64,000 nt of DNA from Gigaspora rosea. Its lineage: Eukaryota; Glomeromycota; Glomeromycetes; Diversisporales; Gigasporaceae. Below the pieces are notes generated by a model that was given only the letters and a program-made list of their open reading frames with translations, was not told the origin of the DNA and searched no databases. A program made the position numbers and the translations under genes. This document shows positions 46,545 to 59,600 of the stretch, one piece after another (within the stretch, counting starts at the first letter, position 1; each line of letters opens with the position of its first letter). The stretch lies in contig QKWP01000263.1 in the NCBI GenBank assembly GCA_003550325.1, positions 135,489 to 199,488 on the forward strand, given 5' to 3'.

Positions 46545-49121
46545 TCAGTGTCTACAACTTCTCCAATCAGTCATGCAGCTGGATAAAAAAAAAAAAGATT
46601 TAACGTTAACGGAGAGAAATATATGAGTTACGCCAAAGAAAAAACTAGACTCTGGCATTAAACTTATGATTTACAGGACAGTAGTCACTTATATGAACTA
46701 TTTGAATATCTTACTTACATCCAACAAAATTGATGACCACACCCAGGCCTTTTACATGTCATGTGATTACATCCACCATTTTTCTCAATTCTACTCTTAC
46801 ACTTGGGGCATTGCTTTAGTTGAGCTACGAAGGATTCGGATGCATTTTCAGCATTATGAAGTGCTGCTAATCTTCTTTGCTCTTCCTCTTGCCGCCTGCG
46901 CTCTTCTTCTTGTCGTCTACGTTCTTCTTCCTCTCTTCGCTTACGTTCTTCTTCCTCTCTTCGCCTACGTTCTTCTTCCTCTCTTCGCCTACGTTCTTCC
47001 TCTTCTCTTTGTCTGCGTTCTTCTTCTTCAATTAGTCTGCGTTCTTCCTCCTCTCTTAGTCTACGTTCTTCTTCTTCTATTATTAGTCTTCGTTGTTCTT
47101 CTTCTATTAATCGGAGTTCTTCTTCTTCTTCTATTATTAGTCTGCGTTGTTCTTCTTCTATTAGTCTAAGTTCATCTTCTTCCTGTCGTCTACGTTCATT
47201 TTCCAGTTCACTGCATTGTTCGCACTCAATTTCAATTGGAAGTCCATGTACAACACAAGATTTCTCCCCACACGAATTGCAGACCATTATCGGAACACCT
47301 TTAAGGAAATAGATTTAAAATAAGGATAGAATAATAATGTCGATAAAGATATTCAGATATTAATATAATTACCTTCTTGATAATGATCCTGTCCTGATCC
47401 ACAATTTGGATTTAAGCACCATTGAAAAGTAGAAATTTGTGATAATGCAAAATTTAGCAAGAATCTCTCATACCTGCAGTAAAAATGAAAAAAAAATTTA
47501 TTTTATTCTTTCTAAAGAACATAAATAAATAATTCGTATGCAATAAGATTTAATAAACACACCGTCTAAATGTCTCTTCACTTGCAAATTCTTTTATATC
47601 TTTCTGAATTAATATTTTGTTACATCCATCTTCCGGACATTTAATTTTAACATTTCCATTATCTTCAAGTTCGTGCTTAATATATTCTCCTACACATTCA
47701 CGACATATATTAAAATCATGATTACATTGATCAGTAATATTCAAAAAGGCACCGACATCAACATCCTCAGTACATATCGTGCATTCTTTTTTTACATTTC
47801 TCTCTTGTAATTGTTCTATCTCTTGTAATTCTTGTAATTGTATTATCTCTTGTTATTCTTGTAATTGCACTATCTCTTGCAATTGTAAATTGGTTTCTTC
47901 ATCTTTTCTGCATTGTTCACATTCAATTTCAATGTGGAGTCCATGCACGATACAAGAGTTTTGTCCGCATGTATTACAAACCATTATCGGAACGTCATCT
48001 TTAAGAAACATAATTAAAAAAAATTATATAACTAATATAACTATTTTATAATGATAGTAATAATTTCTATAATTAGATATTACCTCCTTGATAATGCTCT
48101 TGTCCTGATCTACAAGTTGGATTTAAGCACCATTTAAAAGTAGGAATTTCCGATAATGCAAAATTTAACATATACCTGTAAGGAAAATATAGAAAGATTT
48201 ATCTATTATATAAATTTTTTCAAAGAAAGTAGACTTTTTTTCATTTGTATTTAATACATACCGTTCAAATATTTCATTATTAACAAAATTTTTTACATCC
48301 TTCTCACTCAATTCGTTACGACAATTATTTTCAGGGCATAAAATTTTGATACTTCTTTTATTAATTTCATGTCCAATATGTTCGCCTACACAATTACGGC
48401 ATATATAAACATCATGACCACATTGGTCTGTAATATTCAAAAAAGCTTTAATTTCAAGATTCTTTAAACATCTAGTGCATTCCTTCTTTCTGATTATTAG
48501 TTTAGGAACTTGTTGCCTGCGTTCTTCTTCAAACAACTTTCGCTCTTCTCTTAAAATTCTGCATTCTTCCTCTAGTAATCTACGTTCTTCCTCTAACCTT
48601 CTTCGTTCTTCCTCCTGTTGTCTACGTATACGTTCTTCTTCATATCGTTTACGTTCTTCTTCCAGCAATTTACGTCCTTCTTCTAATCGTCTGCGTTCTT
48701 CATCCAATGTTAAGTTATTTTTTTCTGTTGAATTATTTTGAGAAGTACTTTCAATCGTAGTATCCTGAAAAAGGAATTCTTTAGGATAACCTTCATCATA
48801 TAAATATTCATAACTGCCATCAGCCCAGAAAGTAGAATTTTCGACATCAAACCGCACAAGAAATTCAAGTCGTAAAGGTTTATTAGCAGTTTTAAAGGTA
48901 GAAATTTCGAAATAATATAATTCTTGATTATTAGAAAGAGTAGGTGATTGTAATGCGATTACGTTATCTCCTGTGGTCCAAGAATTACAAGTGTATTCTA
49001 TTATTACTGTTTTTTCTTTGTCGTTATTAGAATGTTGTATAATAACCTTCCCGTAAAGATTAATAAACCCATCCTTTTCACCTGTAACCTTTATAGATTT
49101 TAAAAATATTTTATCAGACAT
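46545..49121 (-). CDS. RBR-type E3 ubiquitin ligase with CBM21-like domain and doubled RING1-IBR, one in-frame stop
   Basis: Exons (minus): 49121-48262, 48175-48084, 47998-47563, 47473-47373, 47298-46719, 46578-46545; 2103 nt, phases consistent. Residues 1-110 resemble a CBM21 carbohydrate-binding fold ([36 protein letters not shown]). An Arg/Glu coiled coil spans 138-205. RING1 is at 214-287 ([23 protein letters not shown]) and IBR at 288-345 ([23 protein letters not shown]). A second RING1-IBR pair follows (about 385-520), then a long R/E coiled coil and RING2 ([26 protein letters not shown], ending MTDWRSCRH). Such ligases pass ubiquitin via a RING2 Cys. Codon 366 (plus 47853-47855) is TAA in a Leu-Gln-Glu repeat where sister units have TTA. 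It is therefore either a recent pseudogene, a sequencing error, or a truncated CBM21-RING1-IBR protein. Confidence 0.75.
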
Positions 49122-49514
49122 TTTGAAAAAGTTTAATTTGAGTATATATTAATATTTGTAATGCTTTGATTTCGATTACAAAATTCGAAAATAAAATAAT
49201 ATTATGCCGAATTAAACATCTAATAAAACTTTGATATTTATAAAAATTTATTTATATTTTCTAAAGTAAAATTAGCGTTAAATAGTCAATCATTTTTATT
49301 TAGGACCTTTTATGCACTATCCTTTGAGATTTGACCAGAACAAGCGAATATAATAGATACGATTATATTTGGCGTACATTTTGGATTTTCGTACTTTTAC
49401 TCTAAAAAAATTTTTTAACCTTCTGATCTATATATCGATAATACGCCCAACTCATCTTTCATCTTGTCGCACCCCACTAAATAGAAATTTATGTATATAA
49501 TGCATCTTAAGCTG
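49122..49514. promoter_or_regulatory. Upstream region of the RBR gene
   Basis: Contains the RBR promoter by position. AT-rich; no clear box can be named. Confidence 0.3.
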
Positions 49515-49672
49515 TGGATACAGTCTATTCCCGCTATGGTCACACCTAATATAGTCATATTTTCTTGATGTTATGTATTAATCAATTGCAGTCGCATAGT
49601 GTGATTATAGCGCAGGGTACTGTATAAATGATAGTCAGTATGGCTATAGCAGGAGTGGACTGCATTTATTAG
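49515..49672. repeat. Inverted-repeat element (158 bp)
   Basis: ACAGTCTATTCCCGCTATGG at the left pairs imperfectly with GGCTATAGCAGGAGTGGACTG at the right. The centre is CGCATAGTGTGATTATAG. Probably a diverged MITE. Confidence 0.5.
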
Positions 49673-50395
49673 CATAGTAAAAAAATTATAGATTACAAAT
49701 CAGTAGTTAACATTTCGAGATTTTGGGGTATTTCGCGAATGAGTCGTCAATTGTGCCTGAATTAGGAAAAATAATCATTGTCTTTGACTTATTACGACAA
49801 AGTAATCATATGACGGAGTTTATACAGCGTGAACGTTACACAATAACCCGGTTACTATCTCTTTTAGTAGAGTATCAATGAGTAAAAATTTTGGATTCTA
49901 ATGCTTCCTTGAGCTAAACTGGAAGGATTTTATTGTACCAAGAAAAGTCATATACTCCAGTCTTCTTCTAACTCCCTACACTTTTCGAATAGTTTTTAAA
50001 ATCTTGAATCTTAATATATATATATATATTTTTTGTCAACTAAATTGTCTTTAATTCGCATCAATAGAAAAAATTAAATGCCAATTCTTTTTTATGCATC
50101 GATCACAATTAAAATAGTAGAAAATTACATAATTTGTTCTCAAACACGTGTGATTATTTTAACTGTTAAGAAATTTTCCTACAAATATGAAATTGAAGTT
50201 TTATTGATTAACATCATACATTTTATAATACTAGAAAAACGGCGACGTTTTGTGGGCTGGAGCCTTAATTCTTAGGTCTTATGCTTTAGAATTTCAATTT
50301 AAATTGTATAATAAATTTATAACAAAGGAATCTTTGTTGTAAACGTGCATTTTGCATTATCGAAAAGAATTACAAACTCTTCATATACCTACAAA

Positions 50396-50677
50396 CAGTG
50401 TTGTACATGGGACAGTTGGGACATACGTTGGGACATTTTGGGACATTCTGGGACAATTTTATAAATTGAAATTACTTAAAATTTTATTAAGATAATCTAA
50501 TTAAATTTTTTTAAAAATGTGTTCAGCACCTAAAAAAATATATAATTTTATATATTTTTTAAATTAATTTATTAATTATTAAGGCTTGGGACATAGTTGG
50601 GACACTTGGGACGCTGGGACGTTGGGACGTTGGGACATGGCAAAAAAAGGCTGGGACAGTGAAAATGTACAACACTG
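50396..50677. mobile_element. hAT-type MITE 5 (282 bp)
   Basis: Ends CAGTGTTGTACAT and ATGTACAACACTG, exact 8-bp duplication CCTACAAA (50388-50395 and 50678-50685). The subterminal motif TTGGGAC(A) is repeated about ten times. The centre (AATTACTTAAAATTTTATTA, AGCACCTA) matches MITE 1 at 4622-4863, although that one uses TTGGAC. Confidence 0.9.
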
Positions 50678-50685
50678 CCTACAAA

Positions 50686-52029
50686 TGTAAGACCAGTTGC
50701 AAATTCCTTTTTCCAAGATTCATTACGGCTTATGTTAATGCTAAACCTTGTGACTTACGAGTTGTCACAAATGAAACTGCATGCGAGGGCAAGTTTCTGA
50801 TTTTCTTCCCAAGTATATTTAATAGGTCAAATTGGTACTACTGTGATAAACTAGTTCGATATAGATATAGTTAGACCCATATAATTGTCCAGTTTAATTA
50901 TCTAATATAACAGAAGGAAAGATTCTTTACAAGTAGGACAATATTTATTTTGAAATTTGCGACAGCATCTCGAAACTTTTTGAGAAGATTACGATCATCA
51001 GTAAGTTGACATGCAGACGATATTTCGCTTTCTAAGATAGTTCATTGCATTGTAGACTTAATTATTTCAGTCAAATTCAATTCATATGAAATTCATATGT
51101 TAGTATTGAATTATATTCCCTTTCGCATTAATATTAGTTAACTGACGTTTGAGACGAGCCTGACTCACTTTTTCGATAAGCTAACTGCTGGTCTTCAGTC
51201 ATTGAACTTTTTCGTTATCTTCTCGCTTCATTTATTATGACTCTTTTTCAGGTGTGTAGGTTCTTTTATCAAATATGCTTGCTTACGATTCGATGTCGCA
51301 TTTAAACTCAAGCATATTTGCTTACGATAAAATCGTGAAATTCAAAATCAAATATATGTTAAAAAAAAAAAAAAAAAGGGCTGTTTAATACGTAACACCC
51401 CATATATTGATACCTCTACTTAAACATCCAATATTGTGCGACGGCCTTAAAATGTCTTTTTCGTAAATAGATAACAAATTAGTACGTAAATATTTTTCAT
51501 TATAAATATTTATGTTTGTGAAACATATAATCTTTTGGTCATATTAAACTTACATAACTCACTCAACAAGTTTAAATTGTTTACTTTGAAAAATTATACT
51601 GTAGTTACTAAAAAGTTTATAAATCACGTGAGATGTTAATGCGACTTGGTACATTCCCGTAATTTGAATTCTTGATATGGCAAACGTCATTCTAATCTTT
51701 AATATCACAATTTAACTTCAAATAATAAGAAAAATAATTCAATTCTAAATTCCCACATTGTTTTTTACCGTGAAAGTTCGGAAATTTAAAAAACCCTAGA
51801 TTATACGTAGTAATTGTTGGAGCGAATCCAATTTCGGACAATATTCCTTTTTGCCGAAAAAAAATCAATACAATGCAATGTTATTTAAAATAACGGAAAT
51901 TAAATAAAATCAGTTTACCAAACAAGTTTTGTTTTATTATTTTAATTATCAAATTATATACTTTGCACATATACATTTATAACCTTTATGCTGTGTACAT
52001 ATTGTTTTTTATATAATATTCATTTAATG
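50686..52029. other. Intergenic stretch
   Basis: No supportable gene. A poly-A tract lies at 51360-51377. AT content rises toward the right. Confidence 0.4.
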
Positions 52030-52250
52030 GGTATCCGTAAGCCCTCTGTACTAAATTTAATACAGTTTAAAAAATTATTTTACAACAATAAAAAATAATT
52101 TTTATTTAAAGCTTTGCTAAAATGTACTTTAATACTAATATTTTTTATTCAAAATTTTAGTATAAGTTATATATAAAAATTTTGTATAAATTAACTTTAA
52201 ACAAAACTTAAATTTCACCAAATTCGCTGTACTAAAGTTAGTACAGTAGG
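52030..52250. repeat. Pair of TGTACTAAATTTAATACA palindromes
   Basis: CTGTACTAAATTTAATACAG near 52046 and CTGTACTAAAGTTAGTACAG near 52229 bracket an AT-rich block. Similar palindromes occur at 60742 (TGTACTAAATTTAATACAG) and 61373 (CATACTAAATTTAGTATA). This suggests a small family of element ends. Confidence 0.4.
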
Positions 52251-52499
52251 AAAAAAATAATTAAAAATACAAATTTATAATATAATAATAAAAATAATAA
52301 AAATATAAATTATTTTTAATCTATATTTGATTTAAAAGTATAAAAAAAATTATTAAAATAAAATTAATAGATTTTTATAAGGTAGTACAAATCCAAAATG
52401 GTTAAATTTACTTATAAAATTTATAGTAAATTAATAGTAAACTAAATAGAAAATTTATAGTAAATTCAATTTAAAAGAGTAAAAATAAATTAATATTAA

Positions 52500-55279
52500 A
52501 AATTTTTTAAAATTCGGCAATCCTGCCTTCTGTGTCTATAGACTTTATTATTATAAAAACCTAGGTTTATATACATCAAGATTCTATTCTAACAGAAAGC
52601 TCACCCAACTTTACGTCCAGGTGCGACCTGCCTAGCGATTATTCGCCTCGATTAGGATCCTCAACTTACTGAGGATATATCTCCTCCTGTCACCAGCTGG
52701 CAATCGCTTGCCATATCAGTTTTGCCAAATATCTCAGAGTCCGAATACTTGAATTTAATCAAAGACGACCAAGTTGGTTTGGCCCCCTCTTTGATTAAAT
52801 TGCCTATGTTTGACTCTGCCAGAACCCTCGCTCCATTTTTTCATTCTATTTTTTTCCTTAGGCTTTGCTCTGTAGCCTTTCCATTTTCGCGAATTGGAGC
52901 GCTGTTTTCTTTTCCTTTAGCCTTCTTATTCTGTCGTTTACCTTGGCCTTCTCTTTTTGCTAAAGTGGTTATTCCCTCTGTTTTTTCCCATTCATTTTGG
53001 AATTCACATCTGAAATTCCAGATGTGCTGTCGAAATCTCACGCTAATGGTCTCGACAATTATGTCCAAGGCTCTTCTGATCGCTGCCTGGTTCTTTATTA
53101 GGCTTTCCACCTTTTTCTTCCACTGCCGAAGTATAAGACCTTGAATTAGATGACTTCTCGTTACCATCCTTACTTCTTCATTTTTACCGAAGATTCTTCT
53201 TTCTAGATCTTGTAACACTATATTTTTACACATGCTATATTCTTCCTGTAACATGTTTTTTACTTCTTCGCATGTCTCTTCTTCTATCATTTTCCAAATT
53301 CCCTGGTAGTCCTCGCATTTTACCAAGTGATCTAACGTTTCTGGCTCCTGCTAACAGGTTGCACAACTGTCCGTTTTGTATAGGTTCAGCCTTCTTGTTT
53401 TCAGCTCCACCATTGTTGGCAGAAGGCCGTTAAGGCACTTCGTTCTAAAAACCTATTCTCTATTTTTCCTTTCATCTATGCATTTTCTTCCCTTATACTT
53501 CCCTATAAAACGCCATGTTTCCTTCCAATCTATATTACCCTCCTCTTTTTCAAAATTCCTTCCTTCGAATCTCTTGAGACCCACCCATTCTGCGTCCTGA
53601 ATTGCTAATGCTACTTGACTTATAAACTTTCTGATCGGGCTATCAATTATAAAGTTTCTCCAGTATGGAACTACTTGCTGAATCCTGGTCCAGGGCCACT
53701 TGACACTTATAACAATGCTGCTTTTGGCCCTATTCTTCGCAAGTCTATCTGCTTCTTCATTTTCTTCGATTCTGCTATGCCCCTTAACCTTGTGTAGCTC
53801 TACCTTCAACTTTTTAATTTCCTGTATTCATATAATTTGCCACAACAAGCTTGCATTCTGCATCTAAAGACAGCTTCTTAGTTTCTTTAAGTTCTTGGTC
53901 TTCCTAATCGCCTGTATTGCTGCGAGACTATCTGTGTATATCTGCACCTTCGCTCCTTCTGGGACTGCGAGAAGCAGAGTCCATATTGCTCCCAACTCCG
54001 CTCGGGTCGATGAGGGCCACTCTTCCAACCTACAACAAAAAGTTTCTTTGCTTTGATCTATTTGCACATCTACAATGTTAAATGCCACCCAACCTATTCC
54101 TATTTGAGCACCTTTATTCTCTAAGTTCATTAGCAACCCATCTGTGAAAGCTTTTATTGTTTTCCATGGACTTATTCTTTTTGACATAGTCTCTAGCTCT
54201 TTTATTGCCTTCTGACCTATGATGTTAGCTCTTATGTACTCTTCATTAAAAGAACTTATAGGTATCCCCACCAAACTCTGTTCTTCTATCTTCTCAGCCG
54301 CAGGGTGTTGCTCTGTTATATTTTCTCAAGGAACACCTATTTTTCTGCGTTTCTTGTCAGGGCATTCAAACTTTTCTATCCACTTTCTGTTCAACACTCT
54401 TTTTTTGCTATGTACCCTTATACTTGCTTGACAAGACATAGTAGCTTCTGCTTCCTTGTCTTTAAGTTCACACCCCGCGCATTGTCTGATTATGGTAAGG
54501 CCTTGCTCGTCTGCAGAATCCTTTTTCCAATGTTCTACAAGGAACTCTTGTAAGGTTTTCTTCTTCATGATCTTTTTCAATTCTGTTTTGTTGCTTCCTT
54601 TCCCAAAGACTAGCCATTCTTGTCTTCGTCTATTATTGCTAATTGTCTCCAGATTGGCTTTCATATGCAGGAAATTTACTTTCTTCTGTGAGGCTTTTAG
54701 CTTCCTGCTCAACGGGTCCTCTAGTAGACTTGATTTGAGACTTCTATACCACACAGGTACCCTTCCCTTTGCTGAGATACCTCTTATTTGTTTGACTTGC
54801 TTTCATGTAAGCATTCTCTCGCTTTTTATATCCAAAAGCTGCTCCAAAAAGAAGACATTCAATCTTCTTTCTTTTAGGAAGTTCTGCAGTTCTTTTCTAC
54901 TAACCAAGCCTACAATTTCTGTTCCCGTTCCTTCTATTTTACATTTCATTTCTAGTTCCTCCGACCTGAAACTTATATTCAGTTTCTTTGCTTCAAGCAC
55001 TATCTTGCAAACAAGATTGTTTTTAACCTTGCATTTCTGTATTCTTCCTTCTTCTAAGCCCAAAATGCAGGTTGTGCTTTTACAATTTAGCTGCACCTGT
55101 TTTAGCCTTAGCCACACTGCTCGTCCCGCATCACTTTTATTATTTAGTCTTGATGTTATTTCTGTGAAATGATGAGCTAGTTGATTTTGCCAAATCGACT
55201 TTACTCCAACAATATTCTGGTGTGTTAACGTAGAATTCGGAGTTGTCTTCATCATTCCTGCTTTATTTTTGATCAGCAT
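52500..55279 (-). pseudogene. 5'-truncated LINE: RNase H and zf-RVT end
   Basis: Minus-strand reading from 55279: a segment with no named domain (to 54326), then an RNase H domain with FTDGL, STRAELGA and YTDSLAAIQAI (54274-53864). The H-containing end VKGHSRIEENEEADRLAKN follows near 53790. Then comes a zinc-finger end typical of LINE ORF2 (CLNGLLPTMVELKT; PETLDHLVKCEDY near 53300-53440), then a Lys/Arg-rich tail. The 3' end is AGGCAGGATTGCCGAATT followed by A-rich sequence (52515 downward). Frame changes and stops (for example TGTTAG near 53350) break it. No reverse-transcriptase active site is present, so it is truncated at the 5' side. Confidence 0.8.
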
Positions 55280-55923
55280 TAGAAAATTAATATTAAAAAT
55301 TTTATTAAGTCAAAATATATTAAATTTAACCAGTTATAAAACTAGCTTTTCTAATTATAGTAAAACTTAATTTATTAAATTTTACTAAAAATTTTGTAAA
55401 ATTTATAGATTTTAGTTTTTATAATTATATATTTTTTTAAATTTATATGTATATTTATATATATAACTTAATATAAAAATATTTGTATTTTAGTGAATTT
55501 TTAGTCAAATTTAATGATTTTATTATTATTAGAATTGAAAAAACTAGCTCTACAAATTTTAATTAAAAATTTATAGCTATTACCGGTATTTTATTTTAAT
55601 AAAATATTTTGATAATTATAAATTAGTTTAAAACTTTAAAATTTAATTAGATTTTTTAATAAAAATTTTTAGTTTAAAAATTTAATTTAATTATAAATTA
55701 TTATAAAATATTAAAAATATTTTACAAAAAAATTAATTTATATTATATATTTATATTAAAAAAAGGTTTATTAAAATTTGATATTAAAATTTTTAAATTT
55801 TATAATAAGTAAAAATTTGTATTAGGATTTAATAATTTTTATTTTTAGATTCATTTCTGAGTTAATAAATAATAATAAATATAAATTTTATCAAAAAATA
55901 TACTTCTAAAATTACAAGTAGGT
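55280..55923. other. Very AT-rich stretch
   Basis: AT-only words dominate. No gene or defined repeat seen. Confidence 0.5.
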
Positions 55924-56299
55924 TAAGAGTAGGGTGAATATAGATCATTTTTAATAGTGATCACATTGTAATCATATGAAATCAGGTGATCGACCAATCA
56001 CGATTATAAACAACATAGATTCAACCAATCAGAATTAATCATTTTTATGTAACTACAAAATATTTGAGCCAAATTAAAAAACTTTATAACATATAGAAGT
56101 ATAATTTTTTCAAATACTATATTTTATTAAAATTTTACTATTATAAAAAAAGTATTTTGTACTACATATTATAAAATTTTTGGCTAAATTAATAACAACC
56201 ATAAGAAGTTTTATTTGTAGCACATTTTTATTTTCTATATAAATCTCATTGTACCACTAAAATCATATAATAAATAATCTACGTTCACCCTACCCTTAA
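55924..56299. repeat. 376-bp MITE-like element
   Basis: Ends TAAGAGTAGGGTGAATATAG and the inverted CTACGTTCACCCTACCCTTA. The interior is AT-rich with GATCACATTGTAATCA and AGGTGATCGACCAATCA. No ORF. Confidence 0.7.
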
Positions 56300-56340
56300 A
56301 TAGATATATATTTATCTATTATAAAAATTGAGAATATGAC

Positions 56341-56535
56341 TAATTTTAACCCTGGGTGATTTTTGATAATTTTAACCCTGGGTGATTTTTGATAATTTTA
56401 ACCCCGGGCGATTTTCGATAATTTTAACCCCAGGTGATTTTCGATAATTTTAACCCCAGGTGATTTTTGATAATTTTAACCCCGGGTGATTTTAAGTAAT
56501 TTTAACCTGGGTAACTAATAATTTTAACTCGGGAT
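56341..56535. repeat. 26-bp tandem array (7-8 units)
   Basis: Units of TAATTTTAACCCTGGGTGAT plus TTTTGA, with C/T changes that alternate CCTGGG, CCCGGG and CCAGGT. The last two units are shortened. It ends about 75 bp before the ATG at 56610. Confidence 0.9.
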
Positions 56536-56609
56536 ATATAAACTTTTCAATTAGCTTTTACTTTTTTTGTAAAATTTGTTTAATCAAATTTACTCGCCAA
56601 GGTAATACA

Positions 56610-59600
56610 ATGGAGCCTACTGATGAAGCAAATTCGCCCTTTCAATTTTATCCCTTATACCCGTTATTGAAGAAAGTGTGATAGACGAAACTTTACTATA
56701 TGGCTCAGAGAACAATAATAATATTGGTCATATCCCTTTTGAATTTAGTAATGCACTGTTCTTTTCTATTTGCAACTGTTTACCTTGTCATGTCTTTCGG
56801 TTCTTCTTTTGTGCTATAATAGAAGACAGGTACCCTTCATTCAGGGAAGGTTGTATAAATAAAACTTATTTATACAGTTCCAAAACCAATAACATTATAT
56901 ATTAGTATATTTAAGAATCGTCGTGATTACACTTCTTTTATTGTTCCATTTACTCTTACCTTTATTTAAGATGAACGTTCTTCGTCCACAAAAGCCTTAA
57001 CTTATCCACTTGGTCTTGAAAACACCAACACCGATAGTTTGTGTCTTTAATATATTCATTTGAATTATATACTCATTGGAACTCGTAATTGATCTTTTGC
57101 AGACAATTATACCGTTGAAGCTCAACCATATTTTGATTTCAAAAAAGAGAACGTTATAGATAGTTATGAAGAAAGTGCAAATATTGACCATGATGAGATA
57201 GATGATGATACAGAAGATGAGTTAGATGTGTTAAAATTAACCAAGAATAAATCATTTGATACATGGGAAATTGCAGAATCTTACCTTGAACATTATGGAA
57301 AACAAGAAGGATTTTCTTTACGCAAACGCCGTCGTGTTGCTGATCTTACAGATAAAAGCATAACACATTATCGCACTTATGAATGTTCACACGGACGTAT
57401 ACATGAAGCTGAAAAGACTGTTTTAGCAGAAAATAGTAGGGATAGGGAATCAGAAATGATTGATTGCCCTTGGCACATTAATTTATTCTTTCCTAAAATG
57501 GGCAATAGTGTTCGAATAAATACTATTGTTGGTGAACATAACCACCTAATGAATCTACTTATTACAGAAATGGCACCAAGATTTTATCGCTTGACAGATG
57601 AGATATATGAAAAAATTAAGTTTTGGACAGTTGAAAGGAGATTGGGTGCGTCAACGCAGTATAATCTACTTGCTGCATCATTTCCTGAAAAAAAAATTAA
57701 CAAAAAGGATCTGAGTAATGCTATACAACGATATAAGAAACAGCTGAAACCTCAAAAAAATGATGCTTGTCAAATGTTAGCTGATTTGTATCAGAAAAAA
57801 GAGGATGATCCATTATGGATAGTGAGGCCAAGAATTGACTCAGATGAAAGACGATTAACGGCATTATTTTGGATGTCTCCCTCTCAAATCTGTGCGTATG
57901 AAAGGTTTCATGATGTTATAGTTATTGACACAACATCAAAAACAAACCAGTTCGATATGGTTCTATTTATGGTTACAGTTGTTGATAATGATTTCAGAAA
58001 TTTAATTGTAGCAGCAGCACTTTTGGAGGATGAAACTGAAGCGACATTTGCCTGGATTTTAAATGAATTAAAAATGGCCTGTGATATTACCCCAAAAGTG
58101 ATATACTCGGATTTAGATTCTGCCTTAATAGCCGCTATATGTAATAACTATTCAGAAACTTGTCTTTTCTATTGCATATTCCATATCGATCTTAATTTGA
58201 AAAAAAATCTTAGAAAAAAGTTGCATGATCAGTTTGAATTATTCCAGCACAAATTTTTAGCAATGCGAAATACCTTATACTATAGACAATTTGAAGTTAG
58301 ATGGGCCAAACTTATTAAGGAATTTCCTGCTTGTGAACAATATTTAACACGTATATTATATTCTTGTAAAGAAAGTTGGGCAAGCTATGTAATTAACAGG
58401 TATTTTACTGGAGGAATCCAAAGCACACAAAGAGCAGAAACTTCTAACAGGATTATAAAAGAGAAGCTTAGTCGAAATTCATGGTTGGCTGATGTCGTTG
58501 AACAAATCCAAACAACTTTTAATAATCAGTCAAAAAGAGCGTTAGTTAATGAACATAAAAACGAAATATCAACCAGAGGCTTGCCTACTATAATAGAAGA
58601 ATTTTTTCCAGAAATAATCAAGCTATTGCGAGAATATCTTACGCCACAAATCTTCTAGAAGCAATGTGACCAGATATCACAATCGCTTTGTTAAGATGTT
58701 TTTTTTGTCAATGATTGGTCTACATTATTAGAGATATGTATGGACAATCTGCTCTATAAATTCAAAATGGAAACTGGTTACGTATATCTTTTTTTTTTTT
58801 TTTTTTTAGACAACAGATGATACGGATGATACTTATTAGTCGGATATAGGCAGAGAAGATGACTACGATCAACCCCAGACCTTGTTTTCTTCATTAATTA
58901 GTCATGTGTCGCATGATAATATTAAGGAAGTATGGAAAGTTGCTAGACATAGAGCTCTACAGACAATACCTCAATATATAATTGTGCTTGATGATGGGTC
59001 CCATTTATGTACTTGCCTTTGGCTTATTAACTGAGGCATTGTCTGTAGACACTTTTTTAAAGTCATGTCTTATTCTCAAAATATATACTTTCATATTATG
59101 CTTATTCCATAGCGATGGTATAATGATAAAAAGGCTAGTATCGAACAACAAATTTATCATTCAATTCCAGTATATCAACTTGTTGAAAACAAGTTGAACC
59201 AACTTCCACCTTAGCCACTATCATTTAACCATTTGGAAACTATTAGAAAAACAGTTTATGTTGAACATAAGCGAAGTCCTAAACAGAAGTATGGTCTCGG
59301 GATGGGCTATGCTAAAAAAGCTCTTGACTACGCAATTCGAGCAGATAATGTTGACGAATTTGTTAATTACCTGGAAAAGTTTATTGAAAGGACGAAAGCT
59401 GAAATAAATGAAGAGAGTACCGAAAATATAATCATTGGCGATCCAATACGTGTAAAGCACAAAGGGCATCAACCTAAGCAGTATAGATCAGAAGGTGAAG
59501 ATTTACCAAGAAAAAAGAAATTACGAAATATTCAAGATACAAGTAATGTTGCTAAACGTTCTACTGGTTTTAGTAACGCAAAAAGTGTGAGACATTGCCA

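Noticed and set aside
46666-47169. Plus-strand Leu-rich ORF of 167 codons
   Set aside because: It is the antisense of the Arg/Glu-rich coiled coil of the RBR gene.
54456-55172. Plus-strand ORF of 238 codons
   Set aside because: Antisense shadow of the LINE coding strand. The RNase H and zinc-finger motifs are on the minus strand.
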